Positions 37,901-49,900 of a stretch of 64,000 nucleotides of DNA are shown one piece after another. The notes under the pieces were generated by a model, which saw only the letters and a program-made list of their open reading frames with translations, was not told where the DNA came from and searched no databases. Origin of the DNA: Ancistrus triradiatus (taxonomy: Eukaryota > Chordata > Actinopteri > Siluriformes > Loricariidae); the NCBI GenBank assembly GCA_025084515.1, contig JAJAGP010001332.1:124001-188000 (forward strand), written 5' to 3'. The stretch's first letter is position 1; each line of letters starts with the position of its first letter. Both the position numbers and the translations under genes were made by a program.

Positions 37901-40900
37901 ACTTAAGAGTATGATGGACCTGGTACTTTTGTTTGACGGAAGACAAAAATGCGTGGCTAGACAGTGTTATGAAAAAAGATCATCCAGATGAAACAGAGAC
38001 TCCACAAGGGAATGTGAACCAGTTTATATAGTTATAGGTTATAGAGAATATACAGGTGTTGGTGGGGACACATACAAAAGAGTACTACTTACAATAGGAC
38101 AGGCACATACACTTACACACAAATAAGTAGCGGAAAGACACACAAACACGAGTAACTTGCACAAAAAGTCTCTAAACACATCAAGTTAGAACAGTCTCTA
38201 GTCCAAATGTGAGCTAACACGCACACGACTGGTAAGGTAGTTACACACAAACACACACACACACTCAAACTGTAACTCCCGTCTCTGATTGTGGATCCAC
38301 AGCATTGATTGACTGTTGAGGTGAAGAGATGTTTATGGCCACAATGTCCGGAGTTAAAACAGTTTAAGACCTCAGCCATTAAAGCAAACAGACATTGATT
38401 GGATGGTTGTTAAACAGTGCTTGAGTGTATTCATAATTCAGGTACTAGGACTGTATGGATGTTTTCTAGTAACAATTCTTTAACAATTTGACCTCTTTCA
38501 ATCATACCTTTGTGAAAGCAACTCGAGTCCGACTCATTTTGTGGGCAGATGTTGGGTATTTAGTATCGAAAACTTATGCATTAATGCATTAGTATTCAAG
38601 AGTACATTTTCACCATCGTTGGGAGTGTCGAGCTGGATTCCTGTGGGAGTAGCTTTAGAGCTCTTCCTTCCTCCAGCTGGTCCCCAACAGAAGGTAGAGG
38701 CTCAGCGCTGAAGTTCAGCTGCTGCCATCCAGATGGGTCTGTTTTCCTCAAGACGAACAGCCCCTGACTGACTACTTTCTGTATAATTATCGTGCTCGGA
38801 CGGGTTTCGTAATCCAGTCTCAGTAGTGAGCCCCAAAGATACGGCCATAAAAGGAAATGAGAGTGAGTCCTGAGAAGGATTAATGGGATAGCAAAGACAT
38901 TATCAGTTTTAAACTCGGAAGTCTTCCTCCCCTGTGAATTCACATATTCCTTAATGAAGGTATTATTTAATTCATGACCTTTCATGCTAGAGAAAGTGAT
39001 AAGGTCTGAGGTTTTCAGTACGCTTTTAGGTGGCATTTATTTGGAATTAGAACTACAAACTAAAGACTCTAATCAGTAGATATGTGAATGACATAGTGAG
39101 GCTGATGGTACAGCTTCATAATAGTGATGAACGCTGATTAGGACCTGATTATGTCTTTGATTATTACAATATACAGTAACAAGATATCTTGGAAGTTTGG
39201 TGCATGGGTACCATTAGGGGTGTGTGATATGAATCATCTACAATAATATCTTAGTGGTTGTTTTAATGATGTGCGAGCTGACATTGAGTATGTCACTCAC
39301 TTTCCAAAAAAGCAGTCAAAAAACACAGCTAAAAGAGTTCACATAGTCACTAATCATGTAGCCAGGTAGAATAGACTACTGTGCATCAAGCTAGTGTTCT
39401 ACCAAAAATAACATGTGACTGAAGTTAAACTGTGAGACAAAATAGACACCACCAGCCTCACAGTTGATGTAGTTAGATTTAATTGTTAGATATGGCTTGG
39501 CTTTCAAAAGACTGATATTGCTCAGAAGACGACAATTACATACAAACTATCGGAAGTCAGTTGCTGTTAATGACAGCTCGACTTATTTAAGAAGATTGTG
39601 ACAAACTTTGAGAATCACCTGTCGACGAAAGGCTTAAACTAGCTAAAGGTCATAAATATTCTCACGAATTACAGTGCGAAAAACAGTGTCAATTCATGTG
39701 GCTGAGAGAGATGGGTTCGAACAACTTTTGAATACTTTAGAGCAAAGATACACACTGACAAAGTATCATCTAGTTATTGTTATCGACAAAATCCCAGAAA
39801 ATATCGCACACGTAAGTATGTACGTTGTTCAGTGTTATCTTTTTTTCAACTTTTAGGCATTGTGGTTACATTAAAGCCAAGCAAGACCCAGAGGAGGACA
39901 AGATGCAGTTCCAGCACGGCCATGGTAAGAGAGACTGATCTTACCCAATGTTTCTTGCAGGCAACTCTAGTTCTCGACCACCTTGGAGCTCGTCAAATTC
40001 AGTTCTCGATCCGTTTTGAATAGAAAAACTTGTCTACGTTCTCACTTTTTGTGCAGTACTGGGCGTCCTTAACCTTGTACGAGTCGTGACTCGTTTCAGC
40101 CGAAACCCGAGTCACAATTCAGTACACAGTGATTCAGTAATTCAGATTCACAATAGCTCTGAGAGCAAATCTCAGCTGTCATGTTTTTTTTTAATAGTAC
40201 TGTATTCTTCGAGCAAATAAGTCCCCATGAGTCCTAAAATGGTTAGTAATGACAACCCACCGAAAGGAATGGAATCCTCTTGGCGTTCAGTTGGACTTCA
40301 ATAGACAGAGTTTTGCTTTTACTTTTCACTTTCAAACCATTACTCACTAAATTACATGAGATTTTTCAACACTATTATAAAAAAAACTTTGTGTTAGTGA
40401 TTTTGCCCAACTGTATATGGTAATGAGTGTTTTAAACAATGAGCTTGGCTCAGCTATGATCCAGTATAGCCTATATTAAACTCATTGGTTCAGTGGAACA
40501 ACTTCGAAAACACTTGGAACAATGAATTTAATAAGACATTTAGAACGGCATCACCTTGCTGAATATGAGAAATTTGACAAAGCCACCAAAAAGGCAAATA
40601 GGTTAAAGCTAAAGCAGAGCACAAGACAGAAGCCCCTGCTGTCTTTTTTATCAATGAAAATGTTTCCATTAAAAGAAAAGTTGAACAGAAATGTTTCTGT
40701 ATGCTGTCATTTAAGGAAATTCAGAATTGGCCGGTATGTAATGTTTAAAAAAATATCTAAAATCAGAATCGGGCAAGAAAATTGCAATCGGTGGATCTCT
40801 TAAAAGAAAAAACAGTGCACATGTCAAGTTTTCAAATAGCAGGTTAGAAGAGACTTGTTTGTTTGGCCGTGCTCTTTAGGAAGTGGGCAGAGGGAGCACG

Positions 40901-43900
40901 TTGTTTTTGCCAACTGTACCATTTGTCAGTAAGTGAAGGCGTGACGAGGCCCCCTCTGTTGAGTGTGCTGATAAATGAAGCCACTGATCACTCCACTTGC
41001 CTAATGTGTGTTTTCTCTAATGACACTTTTCCTGCCTGCCAAAGACAATGCTTAATGAGGTTGCAAATGTGGTGCGTCGCTCTTTTAGGGAAATGGATGG
41101 TTTACTAATGAACAAGCCAAACCGAATACAAAAACATCATTATCCTCACCCCTGCTGCCCTTCAATGTGTTGCAGTCCAGCTTCCTGGAAGCAGAACGTA
41201 CATCCATCCGCACACCTACGAGGACCCGAACCAGGCCGTGCGTGACTTCGCCAAGGAAATCGAAGTCTCCAATATACGCATCGAGCGAGTGATTGGAGCT
41301 GGTGAGTTCGGAATTGACGTGTTTAGATGGAGATTCGTTGCCAATCGCAGCGTTCCTGTGTGTAAGCTTTTCTAACTTATTTAGGTGAGTTTGGGGAGGT
41401 GTGCAGCGGCCGCTTGCGTCTTCCCAGCAAGAGGGAGATCCACGTGGCCATTAAGAGTCTTAAAGCAGGCTACACAGAGCAGCAAAGACGGGATTTCCTA
41501 AGTGAAGCCAGCATCATGGGTCAGTTTGACCACCCCAACATCATCAGACTTGAAGGGGTCGTGACCCGATGTGAGTAACAGTGATTTAAATAGTCAGGTA
41601 TAAATGCACACACATGTTCAGATGCAAACCATTTTTATCCCTGAAGTTGCAGCTGGGTCATGGGTATATGTGGTCCTCAAAACAAAACATCATGATCATG
41701 AAAACCTTTTTAACGAAAATAAAGAAAAACATAACAAGCCAAAGGATCATTAGGACTTTTTTAAAATGAGAAAATGATAAAACCTTGTAGTGTGCTGGTC
41801 TTACAAATCTTATGTTTTCAAACCTACTAAACGTTTTCACATTTATGGAAATTCATAATAATTATAGAAAATGCAATCAGTTATAATTATTACTTAAAAT
41901 ATGGTAATTAGGGTTCAGTACAGTACTGTATACTGAGGATCATACATTGGGCAGTGCTGTAAAGTCTCATTGTCCTTTTGAGTTCATTGATAGCCGCAAC
42001 GTCCAGTTAAATGACAGATTTTTATTTCCTATTACAATTTCCTATCATTTTTAAGGCTTCAGTAAAAAATTCCAAAGATCACAATCTGATAGACTTCTTA
42101 AAACAGGCTATGGTTGGCGCTTAGACAGAGTAGTAGAGAGGAGATCAATTTGCATTAACCATTTATCTTCTGTGTTTAAAATGACATTACAATAGGAAAG
42201 ACTACAAATTTCCTGGTAACCAACAGCACACAGACAGACCCAAAATTGGAGGCTATTGTACAGGATAATTGCTGTAATAATGACAACCACCACCGTAATG
42301 TGACCACTGACCCTGGTCTTACGTCTCTCTCTGTTTACTGAGTGCAGTGTTGCCATGATACCTGCTCCAAAGGCCCCGTGTTGTGTTATGAAAACGCTGT
42401 GTTGTGCAACAAAATTGATTTAGGACACTATTCAACTATAATTCCCACTACTGATTGCTGTTTTGAGGTTTTCTTAACCTCTTTGGTCAAAGCAGAGTAA
42501 CAGGAAGGCAGTCCATAAAAATAGTAATCAAAATACACCATGGTCAAAAGTATGTAGACACCTGTTCTTCTTGGTGATCTCTTTTATCCAGCCACTCACT
42601 GCTAGCAGGTACATAATGTAAAAAGACTGCCAAGGAACATCTCAGTGGACATTGATAATGGATTATCCTGAACACTTGACTCTCAGTATGACATATTTAT
42701 TGGTTTCCACCTCCAGTTCATTGACTTTCTGCCCTGCACTCCTAAAATAAAGTTCATAAAGAAATGGTTTGCCAGCGTTGATGGAGATCTTGGCTGGCTT
42801 GCGCAGAGCTCTTACCATAACTCCATCAGACACCTGTGATGAATTGGAATGCCTAAATTGATCCGGGGCTTACCGTCCGTCTATGCTCGACCTTGCAGTC
42901 ATGTTTCGGATTTTAATGTAAAGGCCTTCCCAAATAAGTGAAGTCTGCTGTAGGAGTAACTGGAGCTCAATGCGTATACAAATACCCATGGTTTATGGGT
43001 GTCCACAGACTTTTGGCTGTAGCGTAACTAAATATATTAACATACTGATAACATCGTCTAACATTGGCTCAAAGTAACACGACTAAACATAATTTGTGAC
43101 TTGTGAGATTCAATTCCTATATGCAGATATATTACACTGATGTTGTGCTGCCAAGATTTTTCTCTCTCTGCTAGAGAAGGGCAAGATATGTCACACTTCT
43201 CCTACTCTATTATGCAGTGCTACTCTAAACTCATTATGCACTGCTGTACTTAATCCTTCAGGAAATACGTGAGTTTTGGGGTAGCAGCTGAAGTGTACGG
43301 TGTGAAAATTCATGGCGTTCACAGTATAAGACAGGTTTCGCAGTATGAGACCCCTACAACCGAGGAACCATTGGTTTTTGGCAGACCACGTTTTCTGAAT
43401 ATATCCTCACAGTTTCAAGGTATAATGATATTTTCCAAGAGTTCCAAGCGGCGCAATCTCAAATGCGTCCAAAATTGAACCAGTCTAGTACGTACTAACT
43501 TTCGAGGTTGGATTATATCTGTGTTAATTCCCAGTCTAGGATTGGGACACAAAAAGGAAAAAGGTGAAGGGAAGGAGAAAAAACAGCCAACAATGCCCGT
43601 CCACACACACAACCTGAAGCACAGACAAAAAATGTACAACCAGCATCTGGAATCCACAGTAAAGCAAATAATCAGGGTCAGAACAGGCCACCAGATCACA
43701 AATATGATCACAAATATGAAAAGGGGACAGGAAGCACAAAGTACAACACTAACTAAGTCAAACACACGGTACGTCAGATTTATTTATTAGCGCTTTTTAC
43801 AATAGAGCATTGTCTCAAAGCAACTTTACAAGTTTAGATTATCTCCTAATAACTACGTCCAATCCCAAATTGAGCAAGCCTAGGGCGACAGTGGCAAGGA

Positions 43901-46900
43901 AAAACTCCCTAGTTGTAGGAAGAAACCTTGGGAGGACCAAGACTCAAAAAGGGACCCAACCTCCTTGGGCGGCGTGGTTAATAAATCTAAGAGCAAAACT
44001 AAAGTCATGGAGTCAAAGTTCGAATAAAATGTGAAGTATGCACATCGACATTAAGTGGCCCGGGTATGATGGGGCTGGAGCTGATGACGGAAGCAGCTTG
44101 AGTGGAGCTCCAGCAGATGAACATCATGTGTGGGGCTGGTATGTGACGCGACAGTTGTAACAATTGGGTAAAAACATTATGCTATGATCACAAACCCAGT
44201 GTATCTGTTAAATGCCTCAGTAACATGAGTGATTTTGTAAATGCGCAGGTGTCAGTGTGTGTGCCGGTCCTCACGTGCGCTGATTGGGCGAGATAGGATA
44301 GACCGAATCATGCGCCGAGTGTCACAGTAATTTCACAGGTCACAGAGCAGCCTGATGGTGCCGGGCAGAAGCAGACTACAGGTCACGACCCCAGCACGCT
44401 GCGTTACAGAGCCAGCTGCCAATCTAGAGCCTCTCCATGCTATGAAGAGTGTAATCACTCCACTCCCGGAGACGATCTGAGACGGCTTAAAACAGATCGA
44501 GAAGTTTGAAAGAAGAGTGCACTAGTTTGTGTTTATAAGTGCTGACAGAAGGAGAAGAGAGGCGACGGGTGTAATTGTGTTCGAATATGAAATGCGCCTG
44601 TCACATTACACAGAGCTTAAAGAGCCGGTGTATCATTATCGCCTACCGCCGAAAAATTAGACCATAATTGGGCTCATTGTGATGCAAATGGAGCAGCGGC
44701 TGAAAGAACGAGACCAGAATAGACCTTTATCCTTCAACCCATCTTAACAAAAACACTGAGCTGTCATTGTCTCCATTATAAATCCTGGGCGATTTGGACG
44801 GTCAGATTAGTAGGCTTCAATACGATAACATGCGCCGACTGTCTGCCTCTGTTGCGTTAGCTAATGTGATTTTAGGTGTTTTTCCTGATGACTCAGGCAT
44901 TGATTGCTGTGTGGCCCTGGGGAAGGGAGAATAGGAATCGTAATGGGATTATTTTTGACCCCGCTTTATGCTGGTTTCATATTCCATACATACAGCTTAG
45001 TTTTTAAGTCAGGCAGAATGCTGAAAATCCATTATGGTCTGGCATGAGGATTAGTCTGTATCCTATGGGATGTTTCCTAGAGAAACTGAAAAGCTTAAGA
45101 GTTGAAATTTGTGATGAGATTTGACGGTATTCAGTGCTTCTTACAGGAATTCAGAAAGCACCCAAACACAGATAGATATATAAATCATTGCGTCCTCTCC
45201 GTGACTTACTCGGTGTCTACTTCCGAATTCCAAAAGCTCTGCGTGAATAAGATGCCCTGTCGTCAGAGGTGCAGAAGATTTAGTGAGATGCACGACGAAG
45301 CAGAACCCGGTCATTGCCCTGTTTTAATCACACTCTTTTAGCATTAGGCGAGACAGTATAATTATATATCATACCTAAGAGGGCTGGCTGGTAATTTTCC
45401 AGCATCAATCAAATGCCATTACCAGCAGCCATGGATGAGCAGCTCATGACTAATTTCCATAATTAACCGATCAGAGAACCTTCTGCCACTCCTTAAGAAA
45501 TGAACTCTCCTCTTGCAGTTGAAAAACGAGAGGAATGGGGAAAAAAGGCAGTGGCATTCATCTAAAGGTACTGGCCTTCTGCATGTGTCCAACTCTAATG
45601 AGTGCTATATAAGTAACTGCACGAGGGAGTATTGAGGGAATATCGGCCTGGCTTACTGTCAAGACATTTGTTAACACCTAATTTGCTTTGATGACCGCCT
45701 GACCCCGGCGCACGTGCGCTTCATTGTTTGACAAATGTGACAAACCCAGCTGTGATTTACTAACAGTGACAGCTTGGAGACACAAGCCAAGGCCAATTAA
45801 TATGAACTCTACACAGAGTGAAGCAACAGGGCTGACCTAAAAGTGAGCTTTTGCGTTTGTGTCTCACTGGATTTTGTTTTCTTGGAGGACGGTAAGGGTG
45901 CGATCAGATTGCGAGACTTGTTCTATTGAAAATGCCTTTTGTAGTATAGCAGGACACGGATTCTGTGGGCTCTGCCTGTTCTGTTCCACATAGATTGAAT
46001 TGATATGATCTGAAGTGGATTAGGTCTGCTCATAATGTGCCACATTTCAAGAGATAACCAGAGAAGAAAAACTGTGCGTGTGCATTTTGACGGTGGTAGC
46101 CTAGCGGTTAAGGTACTGGACTATGGGCCAAAAGGTCCAGGGTTCAAATCCCACCTCTGGCAAGCTGCCAATGTTGGGTCCTTGAGCAAGACCCTTAACC
46201 CACAATTGCTTGGATTGTAAGACTGTATCAACTGTAAGTCGCTCTGGATAAGGGCGTCTGCTAAATGCTGTAAATGTAAATGTAAATGACTGTGTTCACA
46301 CAGAAGGTGGCCCAAATCCGATATTTTACATCATATGTGACACAGATGTGTTATCTTCAGGACAGAAAATGGAAAAAACACACTGAATCTGCCATTTTCA
46401 GTTCCGATTTGGGCCAGGATACATATCCGACACGGGGCAATGCAACTCAGTCTGAACACCCAGATCGGAACTCATGCGGCTTTAAGTCATTCCAACTCGA
46501 CCTTCGTTATAAATGCACACGGTGGAGAAGGGAAAGTGGACCACAGCAGTGACGCAGCTATTCAGTCGCAGGATAACATAGTAACAGACCTTGTAAATAT
46601 TTGGGGTGATGTCTCTGTGCAAACAAAATTAGCACATATCACAATTGCTCTGTGTTTGAGGAAATTTCTAAAGAAATGGCCGAACGCGGCCACAGAAAGA
46701 TCTGCAGTGTCAATGGAAAATAAAAGGCTCAAAAGCAAAATTTAATGAAACCATGGACGCAAACCAAAGTAGTGGCCTTGTCCGAATAACATGTCTTTTT
46801 TAACAGCTCCTATTACTGTTACTGTTGACTCCATTTTGATCGTTTTTCCCCTGGACGAGCGAGTGACATGAAGTGTTGCTCTTTTGCACATGTGCATCAG

Positions 46901-49900
46901 TTTAGGACCGTGAACTGTTCAGGATGTTAACAATAATGTTAATGTTAAATTGTTTATGTATTAATGTAATTAATTAATTTAAAAATGTAAAAAATAAAAT
47001 AAAATTTGGTGAGAAAATGAGCTTTCTGCCACTTTTACATTATAAACTGAAGGCTGAATGATGTACAAAAATGAAGGATGTTTTCAACCAAACCTTTACA
47101 AACAGCTTTTTAAACAAGATTTTAGCTTGTCACAGACATTTAGCACATTGCACAAAACACTCCAGTGCTCTACTCCAGCCAAAAAACTTCCCTTCGCTTT
47201 CAGCCACACCTGAGTAAACTCTGGGAAATCACAAACGTTGGCTTTTGGGCCTCCATCAATTTCTAAGTAATTTTCCTTTCAACATAAATTGTCTGCTTGA
47301 TAATGAAAGGTCCATGAGCAGACCTAAAGATGAAATGACTCAGGGCTCAGTACTAGGTCCAGTGATGTTATAATGGCAAGAAGGGATGCCTGAAAGCCCG
47401 GAGGCCACCTGAATGAAGAATATCCCCATCATTGCCATCAGTGCTGTTTGATAATCAGGGCAGATTAGCCCTGCAGTCAATCCTGTTCAAGCCTCACAGA
47501 ACAGGTGGGGGCTTAGACTGGAGCTCTACTGATTGACACTCTGTTATTGCGGTGGAGAAATTTTAATCACTCTGCGGCACGCCAGAGTGAACGTCTCTTT
47601 CCCCCCGACCCCCATTCAGCCCCTGTGTGCAGCCTGGGCAGAACGAAGTGCACACTTTTCCCATTAGCAGATTTTTGCACCCCTTCCATCCTCCTTCGGC
47701 CAATTCATCACCACATCCCCCCAGGAGCCTCCCTCCTTCCATCCCTCCATTCCACTGCTCCCCCACATCTTGCTCCCCTCCATAAGTACTCATTACCATT
47801 CATGGTATTTCTGGACAAATATATTCTCCGAGGACGGCTCACTCTAATTATCTCCCTGACTGTTATTGAGAGCTTTGATTAGGGGCTGTCACTATGAGTA
47901 ACAGGCAGCAGGTAGCAGAAAGACGAAGAGAGGTTGGTAGTCCATGGGGTTGTTTTGTGCTTTTATCTGCTTTGCTCCTTTCGGCTCAGGAGTGAATTAA
48001 ATATGGGACATAAAGGACCGTTTCCAGCTCCCTGTAATGTCTGTGGAGTTCTCTACTGTGGATAAATGATTATAAAATACTCTGTGTGTCTTTTGTTTTC
48101 TCTCCTCCGTTTGTCCTTCTAACCCTTCTCGCTCTGTTTTTTTCTTTTTCGGCAATGTATAGGTAAGCCCGTAATGATAATAACAGAGTACATGGAAAAT
48201 GGATCACTGGACACATTCTTAAAGGTGAGTATTGCTTGTTCTGTACTGCAATAGAAATTGAGTTCAGTGTTCAACTAGCATGAAAACAATAAATCTAAAG
48301 CACACTCACCATCAAATTTGTTCACTGATTTTATGTAGTCTGTTCAGCTTCTAACAGTATCTATTGCTTTGGAGTTTGCTTCTAAGAAAAAATATTATAT
48401 ATACACTATATAGACAAAAGTTTGTGGACTTCCCTTGTAATTGCTTCTACACTCACTTGTAATTCTTTTATAAAATAAAACTAATTTCTAGATTCCACAA
48501 ACAGTGGCAGTACAACGGGCTGTACTGATATCCCAGTGACACATTTATAAGTTTGCTCTTCCAACATCTCAATACATCAACTTTCTGTAATTAAACAAAG
48601 TCCATAGAGAATTGGTTTGCCAACTTTGATTGAGAACTTGGCTGGCTTGCGCAGAATCTTGGCAGAACTCCAGGCACCTTGAAAATGTACTGGAATGGCA
48701 AAAGTGAGCCAGGGCTTATTGTCTAACATCAGAAGCTGTCAGGAGTCATGTTCCAAAATCTAATGGAAAGCCCTTTTAGAAGAACAAAGGTTGTTGTAGC
48801 AGGAATGGTGGGGACAAACTCCATACATCTCCATAAATACCCATGTTTTGGATGCAGTTCTGGCTGTCCACAAACGTTTGTCTGTACAGAGGTGCTTGAA
48901 AGTTAGTGAACCCTTTAGAATTGTCTATATTTTGTGTAAATATGACCTAAAACATCATCAGATTTTCACACAAGTCCTAAAAGTAGATAGAGAACCCAGT
49001 TAAACAAATGAGACAAAAATATTGTACATTTATATTGTTATATATACATATATTGTTCATTTATTTATTTATTTATTGAGGAAAATGATCCAATATTAGT
49101 GAGTGGCAAAAGTATGTGAACCTCTAGGATTAGCAGTTAATTTGAAGGTGAACTTGGAGTCTGGTATTTTCAATCAATGGGATGACAATCAGGTGTGAGT
49201 GGGCACCCTGTTTTATTTAAAGAACAGGGATCTATCAAAGTATGCTCTTCACAACACGTTTGTGGAAGTGTATCATGGCACGGAAAAAGGAGATTTCTGA
49301 GGCCCCCAGAAAAAGAGTTGTTGATGCTCATCAGGCTGGAAAAGGTTACAAAACCATCTCTAAAGAGTTTAGACTCCACCAATCCACAGTCAGACAGATT
49401 GTAGAAATGGAGGAAATTTTAGACCATTGTTACCGTCCCCAGTAATGGTCGACCAACAAAGATCACTCCAAGAGCAAGGAGTGTAATAGTTGGTGAGATC
49501 ACAAAAGAATCCAGGGTAACTTCTAAGCAATTGAAGACCTCTCTCACTGAAGGCTAACTGAAGGAAAATGTTAATGTTCATGAGTCCACCATCAGAAGAA
49601 CACTGAACAACAATGGTGTGCATGGCAGGGTTGCAAGCAGAAAGCCGCTGCTCTCCAAAAAGAACATTGCTGCTCGTTTGCAGTTTGCTAAAGATCACGT
49701 GGACAAGCCAGAAGGCTACTGGAAGAATGTTTTATGGACGGATGAGACCAAAATAGAACTTTTTGGTTTAAAAGGAAAGCGTTATGTTTGGAGAAAGGAA
49801 AACACTGCATTCCAGCATAAGAACCTTATCCCATCTGTGAAACATGGTGGTGGTAGTATTATGGTTTAGGCCTGTTTTGCTGCATCTGAGCCAGGACGGC

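Noticed and set aside
49255..49869. A functional Tc1 transposase gene
   Set aside because: The frame is broken by several stops and frameshifts between the DNA-binding and catalytic parts, and the right end of the element is missing.
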